64,000 nt of DNA from Selaginella moellendorffii (lineage: Eukaryota; Streptophyta; Lycopodiopsida; Selaginellales; Selaginellaceae): NCBI RefSeq assembly GCF_000143415.4, contig NW_003314373.1, positions 248,001 to 312,000 of the forward strand. The letters are read 5' to 3'. The notes beneath the pieces are model-generated. The model saw only the letters and a list, made by a program, of their open reading frames with translations, did not search any database and was not told where the DNA came from. The position numbers were made by a program, and so were the translations under genes. Positions 1 through 10,756 of the stretch are shown piece by piece; within the stretch, counting starts at the first letter, position 1, and every line of letters starts with the position of its first letter.

Positions 1-900
1 GGTGTTGCCAATGGCAATCCGCAAGGACACGATTGTGGCAGCATCCATCTCAGGTTTGTTGGACTTGTTTTTTGTATAAAAAGATTTCTGGTTTCATGTC
101 TTTGTTTCCCCACCCACTTCCTACATAACTTTGTGTTTTAAGAGCCTTTCTAGCTTGTCGTTTAGTACACCTTACAGGTACAAAGGTGTTTTCAAGTATC
201 TTAAACCAGACTCGGGCCTCAATATCTTGATTGTTCCCATGGGTAAAGATTTCTCCCATTTTCGTTCAAGTATCTAGCCAAATTCCATATCTGGATTATC
301 GAGTTTGGTAGCATTAATTTGCTCCTCTGCACTTTCTACTGTGGCAGCACTTGATGCTTCGTTTACCAAGGTTACCACAATATTTTTTAACGTGTTTGTT
401 TGCTTGCGCTCAGGTTCAGGCCTTTCCAGCTCGTCTGCTGGTCAAGTCTACTTTAAACTGGGCCAGGTTTTACGACTGCAACTGATCTGGAACGGTAAGC
501 TTGTTTATTGTGAACTGAACGTCATGCTCAAGTATCTCGATTACAGGTGAAGATAGGCGATCAGAATATCGAAGATGCTAGCCTCGGTCTTTTATTTGGT
601 AGTACCGCAAAAAAAAGGTGAACTGTTCTCATACTAATCACTTATAGATTTCGCATCGTTACCTCAGATTGTTGCTGGCAAGAGCATTCCTCAAATCCGT
701 CCGTGCCAATCTTGTAAGGCTGTTGTTTTGTTCCCTTGAGCGTTTCACAACGCGTTTCTCATTATCAGGTTGTGATGAAGCAACGAGATCTTTAGACTCT
801 AAATTCTCTTATTCAGAAGAGTTTGGAGGCGCGGGACGAAAGCGATCTGGAGCAGATCAATAGTAGCTGTGCAAGGTTGGTAGCCATGAATTTTTTGAGC
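1..900 (+). other. Possible 3' part of an unrecognised multi-exon gene, perhaps decayed
   Basis: This stretch looks like short exons separated by short introns on the plus strand. Good acceptor/donor-like sites occur near 413, 494, 547, 667, 713 and 769, each followed or preceded by short open stretches. A piece near 770-890 would read as a charged, coiled-coil-like segment (…SLEARDESDLEQINS…) but has a TAG early in that frame, so either the splice model is wrong or the copy is broken. I do not recognise the family. The 10-mer TCAAGTATCT recurs near 192, 265 and 530, hinting at internal duplication. It could equally be non-coding. Confidence 0.25.
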
Positions 901-925
901 GGGAGATGGAGCTGTTCGCCTAACT

Positions 926-997
926 AAGATGCTCTTTGAATATCCTTCTTTGACTAGTAGTCATAAGATGCTCTTTGAATATGCTTCTTTTGACTAG
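926..997 (+). repeat. Tandem direct repeat overlapping a PPR start codon
   Basis: A unit of about 39 bp beginning AAGATGCTCTTTGAATAT is present twice, at 926-964 and 965-997, with only small differences. The in-frame ATG used for the downstream PPR reading frame (981) lies inside the second copy, so the duplication rewrites the 5' leader of that gene. Confidence 0.75.
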
Positions 998-2216
998 GAT
1001 TGACTACGAACGGAGCCATCTCCTCGATCTTCTCCAGTCATGCCGCTCCATCCCGGCGGCCCACGAAATTCGCAGCCAGATCCAATCCACGCTCGGGGCT
1101 GCCGATGTCTTCGTGCAAAACAAGCTGATCGAGCTCTATGGCCGCGTTGGAAGCCCCCTCGACGCGCAGGAGGTGTTCGATGCCATCGCCCATAATAACT
1201 CCCTCTCGTGGGTCATGCTGCTCAACGCTTACTGTCGCAACAGGCAGCTAGATCGAGCAAACCAGGTTTTTCGCGCGATGCCTCATAGAGATTTAATCTC
1301 GTGGACTTGTCTCCTTACTGCACTTTCCCAAAACGGGCATTTGATTAAAGCCCAACAAGTGTTTGATCAAATGCCTATAAGGGATTTGGTCTGCTGGAAC
1401 TCAATGCTCGTTGCGTACGGAAGAAGCGGAAGAATAGAAGAGGCCGTAAAGGTTTTCGAGGATATCCCCGAGAAAGATCTTATTACGTGGACTTCTGTAC
1501 TTACTGCTTATGCCCATTTTGGGCAGTTGGAAAAGTCACAGGATATCTTTGAGCGAATGCCGCAGAGAAATCTGTTCTCGTGGAATGCTATGTTAGCGCT
1601 CTATGGTGTTAAAGGTTTAATGGAGAAAGCAAATATATTGTTCCAGGTAATGCCCGAGTGGAATTCTGTCTCTTGGACGACGATGCTAGACGAATATTCG
1701 CAAAACGGGTATCTTGGAAGATCTAAACTCGTGTTTGATTCCATGCCAGAGCGGAATTTGATCTCATGGGGCTGCATGCTAGCTGCATATGCACATAACG
1801 GGCACTTAATGGACGCCAAGAGAGTATTTGACACCATGCCAGAGCACAACCTTGTCTGTTTTAATGCCATACTAACAGCATTTGCCCAAAATGGCCATCT
1901 TGCAAAAGCTAAGCATGTCTTTGATACAATGCCGGAGACAAATGTGGTAACGTGGAATGCGATGCTGACGGCATATTTGGACAATGGTCTAGTAGAACAA
2001 GCAAAAGTTATGTTTGATTTTATGCTGTATAGGAATCTCGTATCATGGACATGCATGCTGGCCATGCACTCTCAGTACGGGCAGGTAATGGAGGTTAGAC
2101 GGACATTTGACATGCTCCCTGAGAGAACCATCAACGTGACTGATGCTTTGCATTTCCTGGGTGGAAATTTTGCCATCAACAACGTTTTGTTGGTGCTGTT
2201 GCAATGGAAGGTCTAA
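981..2216 (+). pseudogene. PPR gene truncated by a retrotransposon
   Basis: An intronless reading frame begins at the first in-frame ATG (981). It carries roughly eleven consecutive 31-residue S-type PPR motifs with the hallmark MPERNLISW / GHLMDAKRVFDTMPE pattern. The PPR part is intact to about position 2140 and then runs into sequence homologous to the end of a gypsy gag gene, adding about 23 foreign residues before a stop at 2216. No PPR 3' end (final motifs, E1-like tail) is found after the element at 7412, so the gene has lost its C-terminus. Intact relatives at 10757-12430, 12483-14153 and 41134-42822 are about 555-562 residues long; this one keeps about 390. Such proteins normally bind organellar RNA. 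This copy is probably non-functional, though a truncated protein could still be made. Confidence 0.8.
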
Positions 2217-4304
2217 ATATCGAGATGTATCCGGGAAATGAGGAGTTGCACAAGTAATGGAGGGACCTTGCGCAAATAAGTCAATGACCCTTCCATATTT
2301 CTTTCGGGAGTATCATCAAGGGGTTTACTCGGCACTAATTCATCCAGTGTCTACTTTCCAAGCTTATTTTTACAACAAGAGGTCTCCTATTATTCTCTCC
2401 ATGTTGGTTGATACAGATTCGAGTTTATCTTCTATTGCTTGGCCTGTTGCCACACGTTGCTGTTTATACTTGCGTTGTGCAGTGGAGTCAGTTTTCATTC
2501 TTTATGGCAACAGTTATACACATGCATGTGCATAGGATGAGGTGGACTTAGTTGTGCATGTGGGTGATTTCGAGCTTGGGTTGTAGTCATTGTGGGTAGT
2601 GCTAAGTTAGGCTTTTGACCTCATCCTCTTTCCCTTGTCTCATACTTCCTTATATTTCATCCATTCCTCTCACTTCCGTACTTCTTCGTCCCTCTACTTT
2701 TACCTCTACTTCCATTACTTTTATTCCCCTACTATTTCCTCCTGTGTTTCCATCTTGTTCTGTTTTTCCCTTTTCCGATCCTTTCAACGATCTTTGTATT
2801 GCAGCAATTGACCAGCTTATGAAGGAGTATTTTGATCTCTTTGAGTTTGACCTATCGTATGGGGCTAAAATTGCCATACATCATCTGATTCTAACCTGGG
2901 ATGCTCGTCCAATCAATGTTCCTGTTCGTCATCGGTCACCCAAAGAGATCAAAATTTTACGTGCAAACATCAAGGAGATGTTGGAAAAGGGTGTTATTTG
3001 GAAGTCATAGAGTCCTTAGGCATATGAACGTCATCTTATGATGAAGCCTGATGGGAGTATTCATTTCTACATCGACTACAGTCCGTTAAATAAAGTGACA
3101 ATCCTAGATGTGTACCCTCTTCCTCACACTACTCATCTCTTGGATCATCTGGGGCGAAGTCGTTGGTTCACCAAGCTAGATCTTGCTTTTGGGTACTGGC
3201 AAGTACCGATAGCTCAAGCAACTTTCCAGCGGATGATATACAAGGTTCTTTGCGATATGCCAGAGGTGATTGCTGACTTTATTAATGATGTCTTGATCCA
3301 CTCATAGGGGTCGTGGAAAGAGCATGTTTATGATGTTTGTAAAGTGTTAGATCGGTTACAAGACGTTGGTTTAAAGCTGAAGCGGTCAAAGTGCATATTT
3401 GGGTCCAAGGACACAACTTATTTTGGATACTGTATTTCTCGTGAGGGTTTGCAAATTGATCCTGACAAACTTGTGGTTGTTCTAAAGTTCCTTCCTTCAA
3501 AATGTGTGAATGATGTGCAACGTTTCCTAGGCAAGGTGTAGTACCTTGGTTGCTTTGTGGATCATCTTTTTGATCGCATTGCACCGTTGAGAGCGTTGCT
3601 GAAGTCATCAACGTCATCTTTCATTGGGTCTTCGGATTGTGTGGTCAGTGCCATCCCATTGCATATATAAGTCATACATTACAACCAATGGAGGTGAAAT
3701 ACTTCACGACAAAGAAGGAGTGTTTAGCAGTAGTCTGGGGTTTTGAGAAACTTCATGCATATCTACATGGTTCTCAAACGTTACTTGAAGGTGATCATGC
3801 TGCCGTTACTTCATTATTGAAGCGAAAGAACCTAGTTGGCCGTACTGTTTGGTGGGCTTTGAAGCTTCAGATATATGATTTTGATGTTGTTCATCGCCCA
3901 GGGAGTTCTATAACTGATTCTAATGCCCTTTCTCGAGCTCCTCTTCCTTCTCCACTATTTTCTCATGTTTTTGATGAGCTTGTTGTTCCGCCATCTGTGG
4001 ATTTTCTAGACGGAGATTTTGTGCCATTGGCGGTTGTTGTACTTGACATTCAGTGTCTACAAGGTGCAAAAGAAGATCTATCTTCTCTTGATGAGGTTCG
4101 CGAGGCTCAAAAGATTGAGCCATGGATTTGAAGACTTCGAAATGAGTTTGAGAATCCTGCATCACTTGCTAATGACTTGCCATTCTGGCATTTACATTCT
4201 CAATATCGCCTTGAAGACGGCCTTCTTTATTTTGTGGGGACGGATCCTGATGATCCTTTATGGCTAGTGGTGCCTTCCATTTTTATTCCACGGTTTCTCT
4301 ATGC

Positions 4305-6063
4305 TGTGAAACACAAAATCCCTAGGCCCCAAAGTGGAGCCGGAAGGGTGCCACGTGGTAGTGGCTAAAGCAAAAGCCAAACAAGTGTAACACGTTTGGG
4401 CCAAAAGCTCCGACTTGAAAGATCGAGAGCGGGAGTGGAACTCCTAACGAAGTGCTCGAGGAATGAGCACAAAGCGAGCAATAAGCGAGGCTCCAAAAAG
4501 GGACCCAAAAGGACCAACACATGACACGTGGAAGAGTCCGAGATGGAGTCCGAGGTGGAGTCCGAGATGGACCCGAGGTGGAGTCCGAGGTGGAGTCCGA
4601 GATGGACCCGAGATGGAGTCCGAGATGGAGTCCGAGATGGACCCGAGATGGACCCGAGTTGGAGTCCGAGATGGAGTCCGAGATGGACCCGAGATGGAGT
4701 CCGAGATGGAGTCCGAGGTGGAGTCCGAGATGGACCCGAGGTGGAGTCCGAGATGGACCCGAGATGGAGTCCGAGATGGACCCGAGGTGGAGTCCGAGAT
4801 GGACCCGAGATGGAGTCCGAGATGGACCCGAGGTGGAGTCCGAGATGGACCCGAGATGGAGTCCGAGATGGACCCGAGATGGAGTCCGAGATGGAGTCCG
4901 AGATAGACCCGAGATGGAGTCCGAAGTCGAGACCGAGACCGGGACCGAGACCGGGACCGAGACCGAGACCGAGATCAGGACCGAGACCGAGACCAAGGCC
5001 AAGGCCGAGACCGAGCCAGAGCCCGAGTCCGAGTCTGAGTCCGAATCCGAGTCCGAGTCCGAGTCTGAGAGGGTGAAAGCCCAAAGCGTTCGTCTCCCAG
5101 ACCCTGGGGGGTTTGGTGAGCTCCAAAAGTATAGTAGGGGGAGGACTGTTGTGGAGCCAGTTTGGCTAGGAAAGGCCAGTTTGGCCCAGGAAGGCCGGAC
5201 CCAGTGTTGGGTGACGAGCTGCCCACTGGTAAGTCCAAGACTAGAGTGAACATGGACCGACAAGTGGGGTAGCTTGGTGAAGTGTTCAAGAGCCGGCTCT
5301 AGTTCCCCCGGGAGATCGACTAGCCGATGCTCCCAGTCCAAGTGTGGGTGGCACTACCTACTTGGATACCTGTCGTGGCTCAACGGAGCCTCGCTCTAAG
5401 CCCATGGCTAGAGCACCTAAAGGCGAAAGGCGGGGAGAGTACCCCCGAGGCTCACGTAAGGCCATGGTGTTCCGAAATGTTGTCCCGAAGGCCCAGACTG
5501 TGGAAAGGCAGAGGAGCAGTCCTCTGGTGTAGTGACTAAGGATACAGTCGTGTGGTGAGGAAGTCCCAGAGGACCGTGGGACTTAGTGGTCGGGCCTGTG
5601 AGCCTTGATCCAGTGGCAGCGTTGGCAAACACGGCCATGGCCAGAAAGGGACTTGGCGAAGACCGGAAAAGGGATATTGGGGAAGGCTATTCCCCATGTC
5701 TGTGGGCATCTTAAGGATGCTAAGGAGGGGATCTGGAATGATCACTCATGGACGAATGGCCCAGTCCTTGAGAGAGGGGACTGTGATGCAGGTGGTGTTA
5801 GACCACCAGTGTGACCAAGGTAAAGGGGCATGGCCTTAGCGTAACGGGCGGATATGTCGGTGGTACCTTGGGGTGTCGGTCATGGGATCGGACACGTGGA
5901 ACACTTGGATCAAGTGCAAAGGTTGAGTGGCGGGGATGCCATTCTTGGGGCTAACCAGCCCAAGTCTGAAATAGGACTTACGGAGGTTGTGAGTGAGACT
6001 CCTCCGAGTGGTTGGAGGTGTGGTTAAGTGACTAAAGTAGAATGGAAAATTTAGTCGCTTACA
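4305..6063. mobile_element. 1.76-kb insertion inside the decayed gypsy element (candidate solo LTR)
   Basis: The insert begins TGTGAAACAC and ends CGCTTACA, so it has the TG…CA ends of an LTR. It is flanked by TATGC (4300-4304) and CATGC (6064-6068), a likely 5-bp target duplication with one change. The younger element shows the uninterrupted sequence at the same place, so the boundaries are well supported. Inside lie a purine-rich tandem array (4534-5070), a polypurine stretch near 5134-5146 and about 900 bp of unique GC-rich sequence. No coding domain is recognisable. The two ends are not similar to each other, so it is not a short element with two LTRs; a solo long LTR or a non-autonomous element are the best readings (inference). 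Confidence 0.65.
4534..5070. repeat. Purine-rich tandem array of 11/12-mers grading into hexamers
   Basis: Units GAGTCCGAGATG (12 bp) and GACCCGAGATG (11 bp) alternate from 4534 to about 4925. They then shade into GACCGA/GGACCGA repeats and finally GAGTCCGAGTCT-type hexamers up to 5070. The mix of 11- and 12-bp units and the lack of stop triplets in the motif keep several frames open on both strands (up to about 340 codons); these low-complexity frames (…SPRWTRDGVRDGPE…) are by-products, not genes. Confidence 0.9.
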
Positions 6064-7235
6064 CATGCCTACCATGATTCTCCTATTCTAGCCAGGCATA
6101 TGAGATATCGTCATGTGACCGAGAAGCTGCACAAGTCTTTCTATTGGCCGAAGATGTGATGTGATGTTATCCGGTATGTGCGTAACTATGTTTGGTGCTA
6201 AGCTCATAATACTCCCCCTTATGCTGTAGAAGGATGGTTAGAGTCAATTGCAATTTCCCGTTCATTTGAGTTAATGGCTTTTGATTTTATGGGACCTTTT
6301 CCATGATCGACTACTGGCAATGAATATGTTATTATTGCTTCTGACTATTTGACTCATTGTGTGGAAATTGGTGCTCTTGCTATTGCCTCTGCAACTGTTG
6401 TGGATACTTCCTTCTCAATCGAGTGGTGTTTTAGCATTCTTGTCTAGAGTAGATCTTTCGGATAATGGTCCCGCATTTATGGCTGAGGCATTTTATGTTT
6501 TGACATCTCGATTGGGGATATGCCACACTTTCACAAGTGTTTATCATCCACAATCAAACAGTTTGGTGGAATGGCTCGTTTAGACATTCAAAGGAATGAT
6601 CACGAAGTACGTGAACTTTCAGCATTCGAATTGGGATGGTTATTGGTCATTTTTTCAGTATGCATATGTCACAGGGGTGTAAAGTTTTGTTATGCTTCAC
6701 CATATAAATTTCTATATGGTCATAATCCAATATTACCAATGGAGCTGGGTTTACCTTCACAATTGCCACGAGTTGCCGATGCTAAGTCATGGGATTAGTA
6801 TTTGACGAGCATTTTTCCACTTGTCCAAGCAGAGTCTGCCGAACACTTAGGCCACGTACAAGTGAGACAACAATGGCACTACAACTCTTATCATCGTCCA
6901 CCTACGGAGTACAAAGTGGATGACTTAGTGTTAGTCCGTTTTCCCCATCTTATAGTATGTGGTTTATCTAAGAGGTTTCTTGGTCAGTGGAAAGGACCAT
7001 ATCAAGTGTTGTGGCAAGTTGGACTGCAAGTTTATGAGGTTTGATATGACGTCCAACAAGTCGATCCTCCAAAAATTATACATGTGCAACAGTTGAAATG
7101 CTTTATACAAAGGGATTAGGAACAATTGGTACCACCTACAAATCTGCCAATGCTTCCTCCTGAAGTTCCTTCAGATCCCAGCCTATCTAAAAGAGAACCT
7201 TGATGGTCTTCTATTATTCCGAGAGGAGGGGATGA

Positions 7236-7411
7236 TGTGAGGTCCAAATGTACAATTATAATGCCATATACTAATATTAGCATAGTGGGGTTTTAGTAGC
7301 CGTCGGATTGGTTTCAATCTGGATTACTCGCTCCTGTATATAAGCTAGGGTTTTTGGGCTAATTGATATGCATATTTTCTATATTTCCTTTCCATATTCT
7401 ATGCACTCACA
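7236..7411 (+). repeat. 3' LTR of the decayed gypsy element
   Basis: Starts TGTGAGG directly after the polypurine tract GAGAGGAGGGGA and ends CACTCACA, giving TGTGAG…CTCACA inverted ends. The body matches the 174-bp LTRs at 42947-43120 and 47973-48146 in reverse orientation, including the segment reading TATATAAGCTAGGGTTTTTGG, which probably holds the TATA box and transcript start. It is visibly more diverged than those two LTRs are from each other. Confidence 0.9.
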
Positions 7412-7703
7412 ACTATATTTTTTATTTTTTATAATATATTTGTAGATTGTAAGTGAATGATATTTCAAATTTTATGAAAATTACTTATTTTGTAGTTTAG
7501 AATGAATGTATATATTACACATTTTACATAGTTTGGAAAATGTAATTTAATTACACAATTATTTTTTGTAATCCAAAATTTTAAAAAAGGGATGGTAAAT
7601 TTATGGTTGCATTAAATTCAATCATTTTATTTTTTCTTACAAGTAAAGCTGATCCTTTTAATAAAATATTGGTAAACGAGGGGTTTACCAGTTGAGTTTC
7701 AAG
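7412..7703. other. AT-rich intergenic DNA
   Basis: AT-rich sequence between the decayed LTR and the stop codon of the first DUF599 gene. It probably includes the 3' untranslated region of that gene. No gene or remnant of the interrupted PPR gene is visible here. Confidence 0.5.
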
Positions 7704-8851
7704 TTAGCACTGATCATCTCTCACCAAGTCAAGTCGGTAGAGAAACGGGACAAGCACGAGACAGGCCACCACAACAGGGATGGGACCAAACAGCCACAGC
7801 AGCAGCGGGAACGCAAAGTAGTACCCCCTGGTCCCGACCGTGTAAAAGTTTGATCCCCGCGCAAGCACTGCGGCAACGTAGTCAGGAGTGATCTTGGAGT
7901 CGCCTGTCACAGGAGTGTTGATGAGGAAACCGACATGATTCGTGAAGCGGACGGACTGCATGTAGCAAATGAAGGAGAAGAGGAAGCACGCAAGCAGCGC
8001 GACGAACTTGGTGGCGATGGTGATGTCGTCGTGAGCTCCCAGGACGGTGACGGTGCTTGAGAATCCATGGAGTGGCCGCTTGACGCTGTAGCTGCTGCTG
8101 AGGAATGCGGCGAGGCCGGAGCTGAGGAGGATGGCGGTGGAGGCCATGAGGGTCGAGGCCATGATGGAGTTCCGGAGAGTTTGGACAGCCAGGATGTTCT
8201 TCTTGTCATTGTCCTGCACACACACACACACGTTTCACGAATCTTTGTGATCTTATACCAAGCACGGGTTTTCTTTTTCCCGAAAGTCAAAAGCGGAAAA
8301 CAAGGTGGAACTACTGCTAGAGAAAAGTTTCACGAGGATTGCTCCCTACTACAAAGCAATATACCATTTTGATACTTCCATCCCATTGACCAAAGTCTTT
8401 TGGGCAGGACGAGTCCAAATACCTCACACCACACACCGCAGAAATGCCGTGGAAATGCCAAGCACAACTGGGAAATGAAATGATTCAATCCAGGATCCAA
8501 GCACGAAGCCTTGCATTGGGAAAAGAGATCTCATTTCCTTCCCAAAGCACATCCAGAAACGAAAACACGCACGCCACCGACACACAAGAAAACACAAGAG
8601 AGAATGCGAAAAAGAGCGTGAGAGAGAGCGGGAGAAGAAAGGAGGGGATTGGAATTTTAGGGCAAGAGGAGGAGTACCTTCATGATGCTGTGAACCCAGG
8701 CCGTTCTTCCCAAGTGATTGACCCCCACCACCGTTTTGAGTGGATGCCTCCTCACCTTGTAGAAATAAAAGACATGGTAAGCCAACAACAGAAGCAATCC
8801 CGCAGGAACCAGCAGCACATCAAAATATAACTGCTTCCACGCCGCCGCCAT
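7704..8851 (-). CDS. DUF599 family membrane protein (copy A)
   Basis: Two exons on the minus strand, 8851-8678 and 8213-7704, joined by a GT-AG intron of 464 bp (donor GTACTC, acceptor after a CA-dinucleotide run), give 227 residues. Exon 1 encodes MAAAWKQLYFDVLLVPAGLL… with a first hydrophobic segment and the RHPLKTVVGVNHLGR region. Exon 2 starts DNDKKNILAVQTLRNSIMAS and holds three more hydrophobic segments, the NHVGFLINTP region and a final membrane segment ending at LDLVRDDQC. This arrangement is typical of plant DUF599 proteins (about 220-250 residues, four predicted membrane spans), whose biochemical role is unknown. It lies head-to-head with copy B and near a scrambled third copy, so the locus is a local duplication cluster. 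Confidence 0.88.
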
Positions 8852-9220
8852 TCGATAAATATCCCGAGCGCAAGATAGAAATGAGTGTTCTTCTAAACCT
8901 ACAATAACGAAATGGAAAGTAATGTTTATTCAAATATAAAACAGAATAAAATCAGAGCCGACATTATCGACGCGTAGCACGATGGTTTTGCTGGCCTTGA
9001 GAAAATGCCGTGTCAACCAACAACATATGCGCATTGCGCATCGAATCTGGCTTCGTTTAATAAAGTCTTGTTTTGTTTCATGGGGGTCCGACCACAGTCC
9101 ACTGAGTGGCTCACTTTTGGAGGCTTTGAAAACGTTTGATCAGCACACCCTTGTGTGTTGGTGTTCGAAGGGAAAAGTGGCTTGTCCTTTCGCCAAAATC
9201 CAACTTTCCAAGCGCAGATC
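8852..9220. promoter_or_regulatory. Shared intergenic region of two divergent DUF599 genes
   Basis: The 369 bp between the start codons of copy A (minus) and copy B (plus) must hold both promoters and both 5' leaders. The part near copy A is AT-rich (around 8890-8955). No sharply defined motif could be assigned to either gene by eye. Confidence 0.4.
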
Positions 9221-9952
9221 ATGATCAAAGACTGGGATCTCTGGCTGGTTCCACTTGGATTCGCGACCCTCGCGACGTATCATGGCTACTTTCTGTATAT
9301 CTACAAGACGCAGCCGCTCCTCACGGTGATCGGGGCCAACCATGTCGGGCGACGAGCGTGGGTTCGATCGATGATGGCGGTAAGCAGCTCTCGAGTTCTA
9401 GCAAGTTTCTTTTAAGAGCACATCACATTTACCACTTCATGGAAACGCCAGGATGTTGAGAAGAAGGGTGTCCTTGCGGTGCAAAGCTTGCGAAACTCGA
9501 TGATGGGATCCATCCTGTGGGCGTCGGTGGCGATACTCCTGTGCTCCGGATCGGTGGCCTTCATCAACACGTCGTATAGCTACGGCATCAGAAAGCCCGT
9601 GTTCGAGAGCTTCGGTGGCGGCAAGACCAAGCAGGATGAGACGACCATGTCGATCAAGGTGACTTTGCTTCTGGGATGTTTCATGGTTTGCTTCTTTTGC
9701 TGCATGCAATCGGTGAGGTTCTTAAACCAGGTCAGTTTCTTCATCAACACGCCCGGGGAAGAGATCCTCTCCAAGTTTGTCACGCCGGAATACGTCGCAA
9801 GTCTGTTCGAAAAGGCTTGCAACTTCCAGGCAGCCGGATCGAGGAGCTTTTATTTTACGATCCCACTAATTTTGTGGATCCTGGGCCCGGTTCCTCTCGC
9901 CATGGCGTGCTTCGTCATTATCCCTTTCCTGTACCACCTTGACATGAAGTAA
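9221..9952 (+). CDS. DUF599 family membrane protein (copy B)
   Basis: Exons 9221-9379 and 9452-9952 are separated by a 72-bp GT-AG intron and encode 219 residues. Exon 1 reads MIKDWDLWLVPLGFATLA… and includes the conserved TVIGANHVGRRAWVRSMM segment; exon 2 begins DVEKKGVLAVQSLRNSMMGS. Four hydrophobic segments are visible, and the protein ends …PFLYHLDMK. The intron is at the same position as in copy A, so the two are paralogues. Copy B differs by a longer, charged loop around GGGKTKQDETTMS and by FINTPGEEILSKF in the conserved loop. The function of the family is unknown. Confidence 0.88.
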
Positions 9953-10044
9953 AAGAAATCTATTACCCGCACTTAGCAAATGTTCCTCTGAGTCAAACAG
10001 AGAATGTGTTTGCCAAAACGTAATCTTTCTTGGCCAGTCTAGAG

Positions 10045-10560
10045 CTGAACCGGGGCCAAACACCCACAACAAAAGTGGGAAGGCAAAGTAGTATCCCCTG
10101 TTTTTTGTGGTGAAGAAGTTCGATCTTGGGGCAAGGACGCCAGCAACGTAGTCCGGAGTGATCCTCGATCGAACGTTGATGAGAAAGCCGACATGGTTGA
10201 CGAACCGGACTGTGGAGAATCGATAATGGCCTCTACTCGGATGGCCTCCACAGCCATCCTCCTCGCCGCCTTCCTCGCCCGAGGTTGCAATCCTGGGAGC
10301 TCGCGATGACATCACAATCACCACCAAGTTCATTGTCCTCCTTTCATGCTTCTTGTTATCGTTCCTTTGCTACGTGCAAACCATCCGCTTTTTATTGTCC
10401 TGAATTCTACCATCCAAAAGGCTAAAGAAATGGTGAAAGAACTTAGTCTACCTTCACGATGCTGTGCACCTATTTCATACCCACCACTGTTCTAAGTGGA
10501 TGTACCATGCGCTTTTTCTCCACAATCCCGCAGGAACCAGCATCTCTTTCAAAACAAAAC
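10045..10560 (-). pseudogene. Scrambled DUF599 pseudogene (copy C) with an inverted middle
   Basis: Three pieces of a DUF599 gene are recognisable but not collinear. A remnant of exon 1 (…LVPAGL…, ending at a donor-like site) lies on the minus strand at about 10447-10560. The C-terminal half (VRFVNHVGFLIN… to FPLLLWVFGP) is on the minus strand at about 10215-10045. The piece that belongs between them (IMASTRMASTAILL… to FLCYVQTIRF) reads on the plus strand at about 10221-10385, with a frameshift. The middle has therefore been inverted in place. The sequence is closer to copy A than to copy B (for example NHVGFLIN and RGYYFAFPLLLW). Confidence 0.85.
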
Positions 10561-10756
10561 GAGGAAATGCTCGTAAAAGGAATCTCCTCTGACTGTCTTG
10601 TCCTGGACTCATAGCTCTGTGACTTGGATGACTTTGGAACATGGTGGCGTGTTGAGTCACTCCTGGACGTCCACGCTTAACGCTTTCGAACCTTTGTCGG
10701 ACGTGCAAGATGGTTGATGGAGTTTCTACGTCAGTCGTTCCAGTAGTTTCGATTTC

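Larger units (their letters stand above)
2144..7411 (+). mobile_element. Decayed, 5'-truncated Ty3/gypsy retrotransposon
   Basis: This is a plus-strand copy of the same family as the element at 42947-48146. Homology starts at about 2144 in the last codons of gag; the 5' LTR, leader and most of gag are missing. Recognisable in order: protease (LVDTDSS near 2405, with the catalytic D-T-G changed), reverse transcriptase (about 2815-3540), RNase H (3637-4130), integrase zinc finger and core (6070-6600), the C-terminal GPY-type segment (6802-7044), a polypurine tract (7221-7232) and a 176-bp 3' LTR. Many in-frame stops are present, mostly C-to-T or G-to-A differences from the younger copy, as expected for a long-methylated element. 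An unrelated 1.76-kb insertion separates RNase H from integrase. Confidence 0.9.

Noticed and set aside
4322-5341. Long open frames on both strands (up to about 340 codons) through the 11/12-mer array
   Set aside because: They are by-products of a stop-free tandem repeat. The products are low-complexity, overlap in several frames and match no family.
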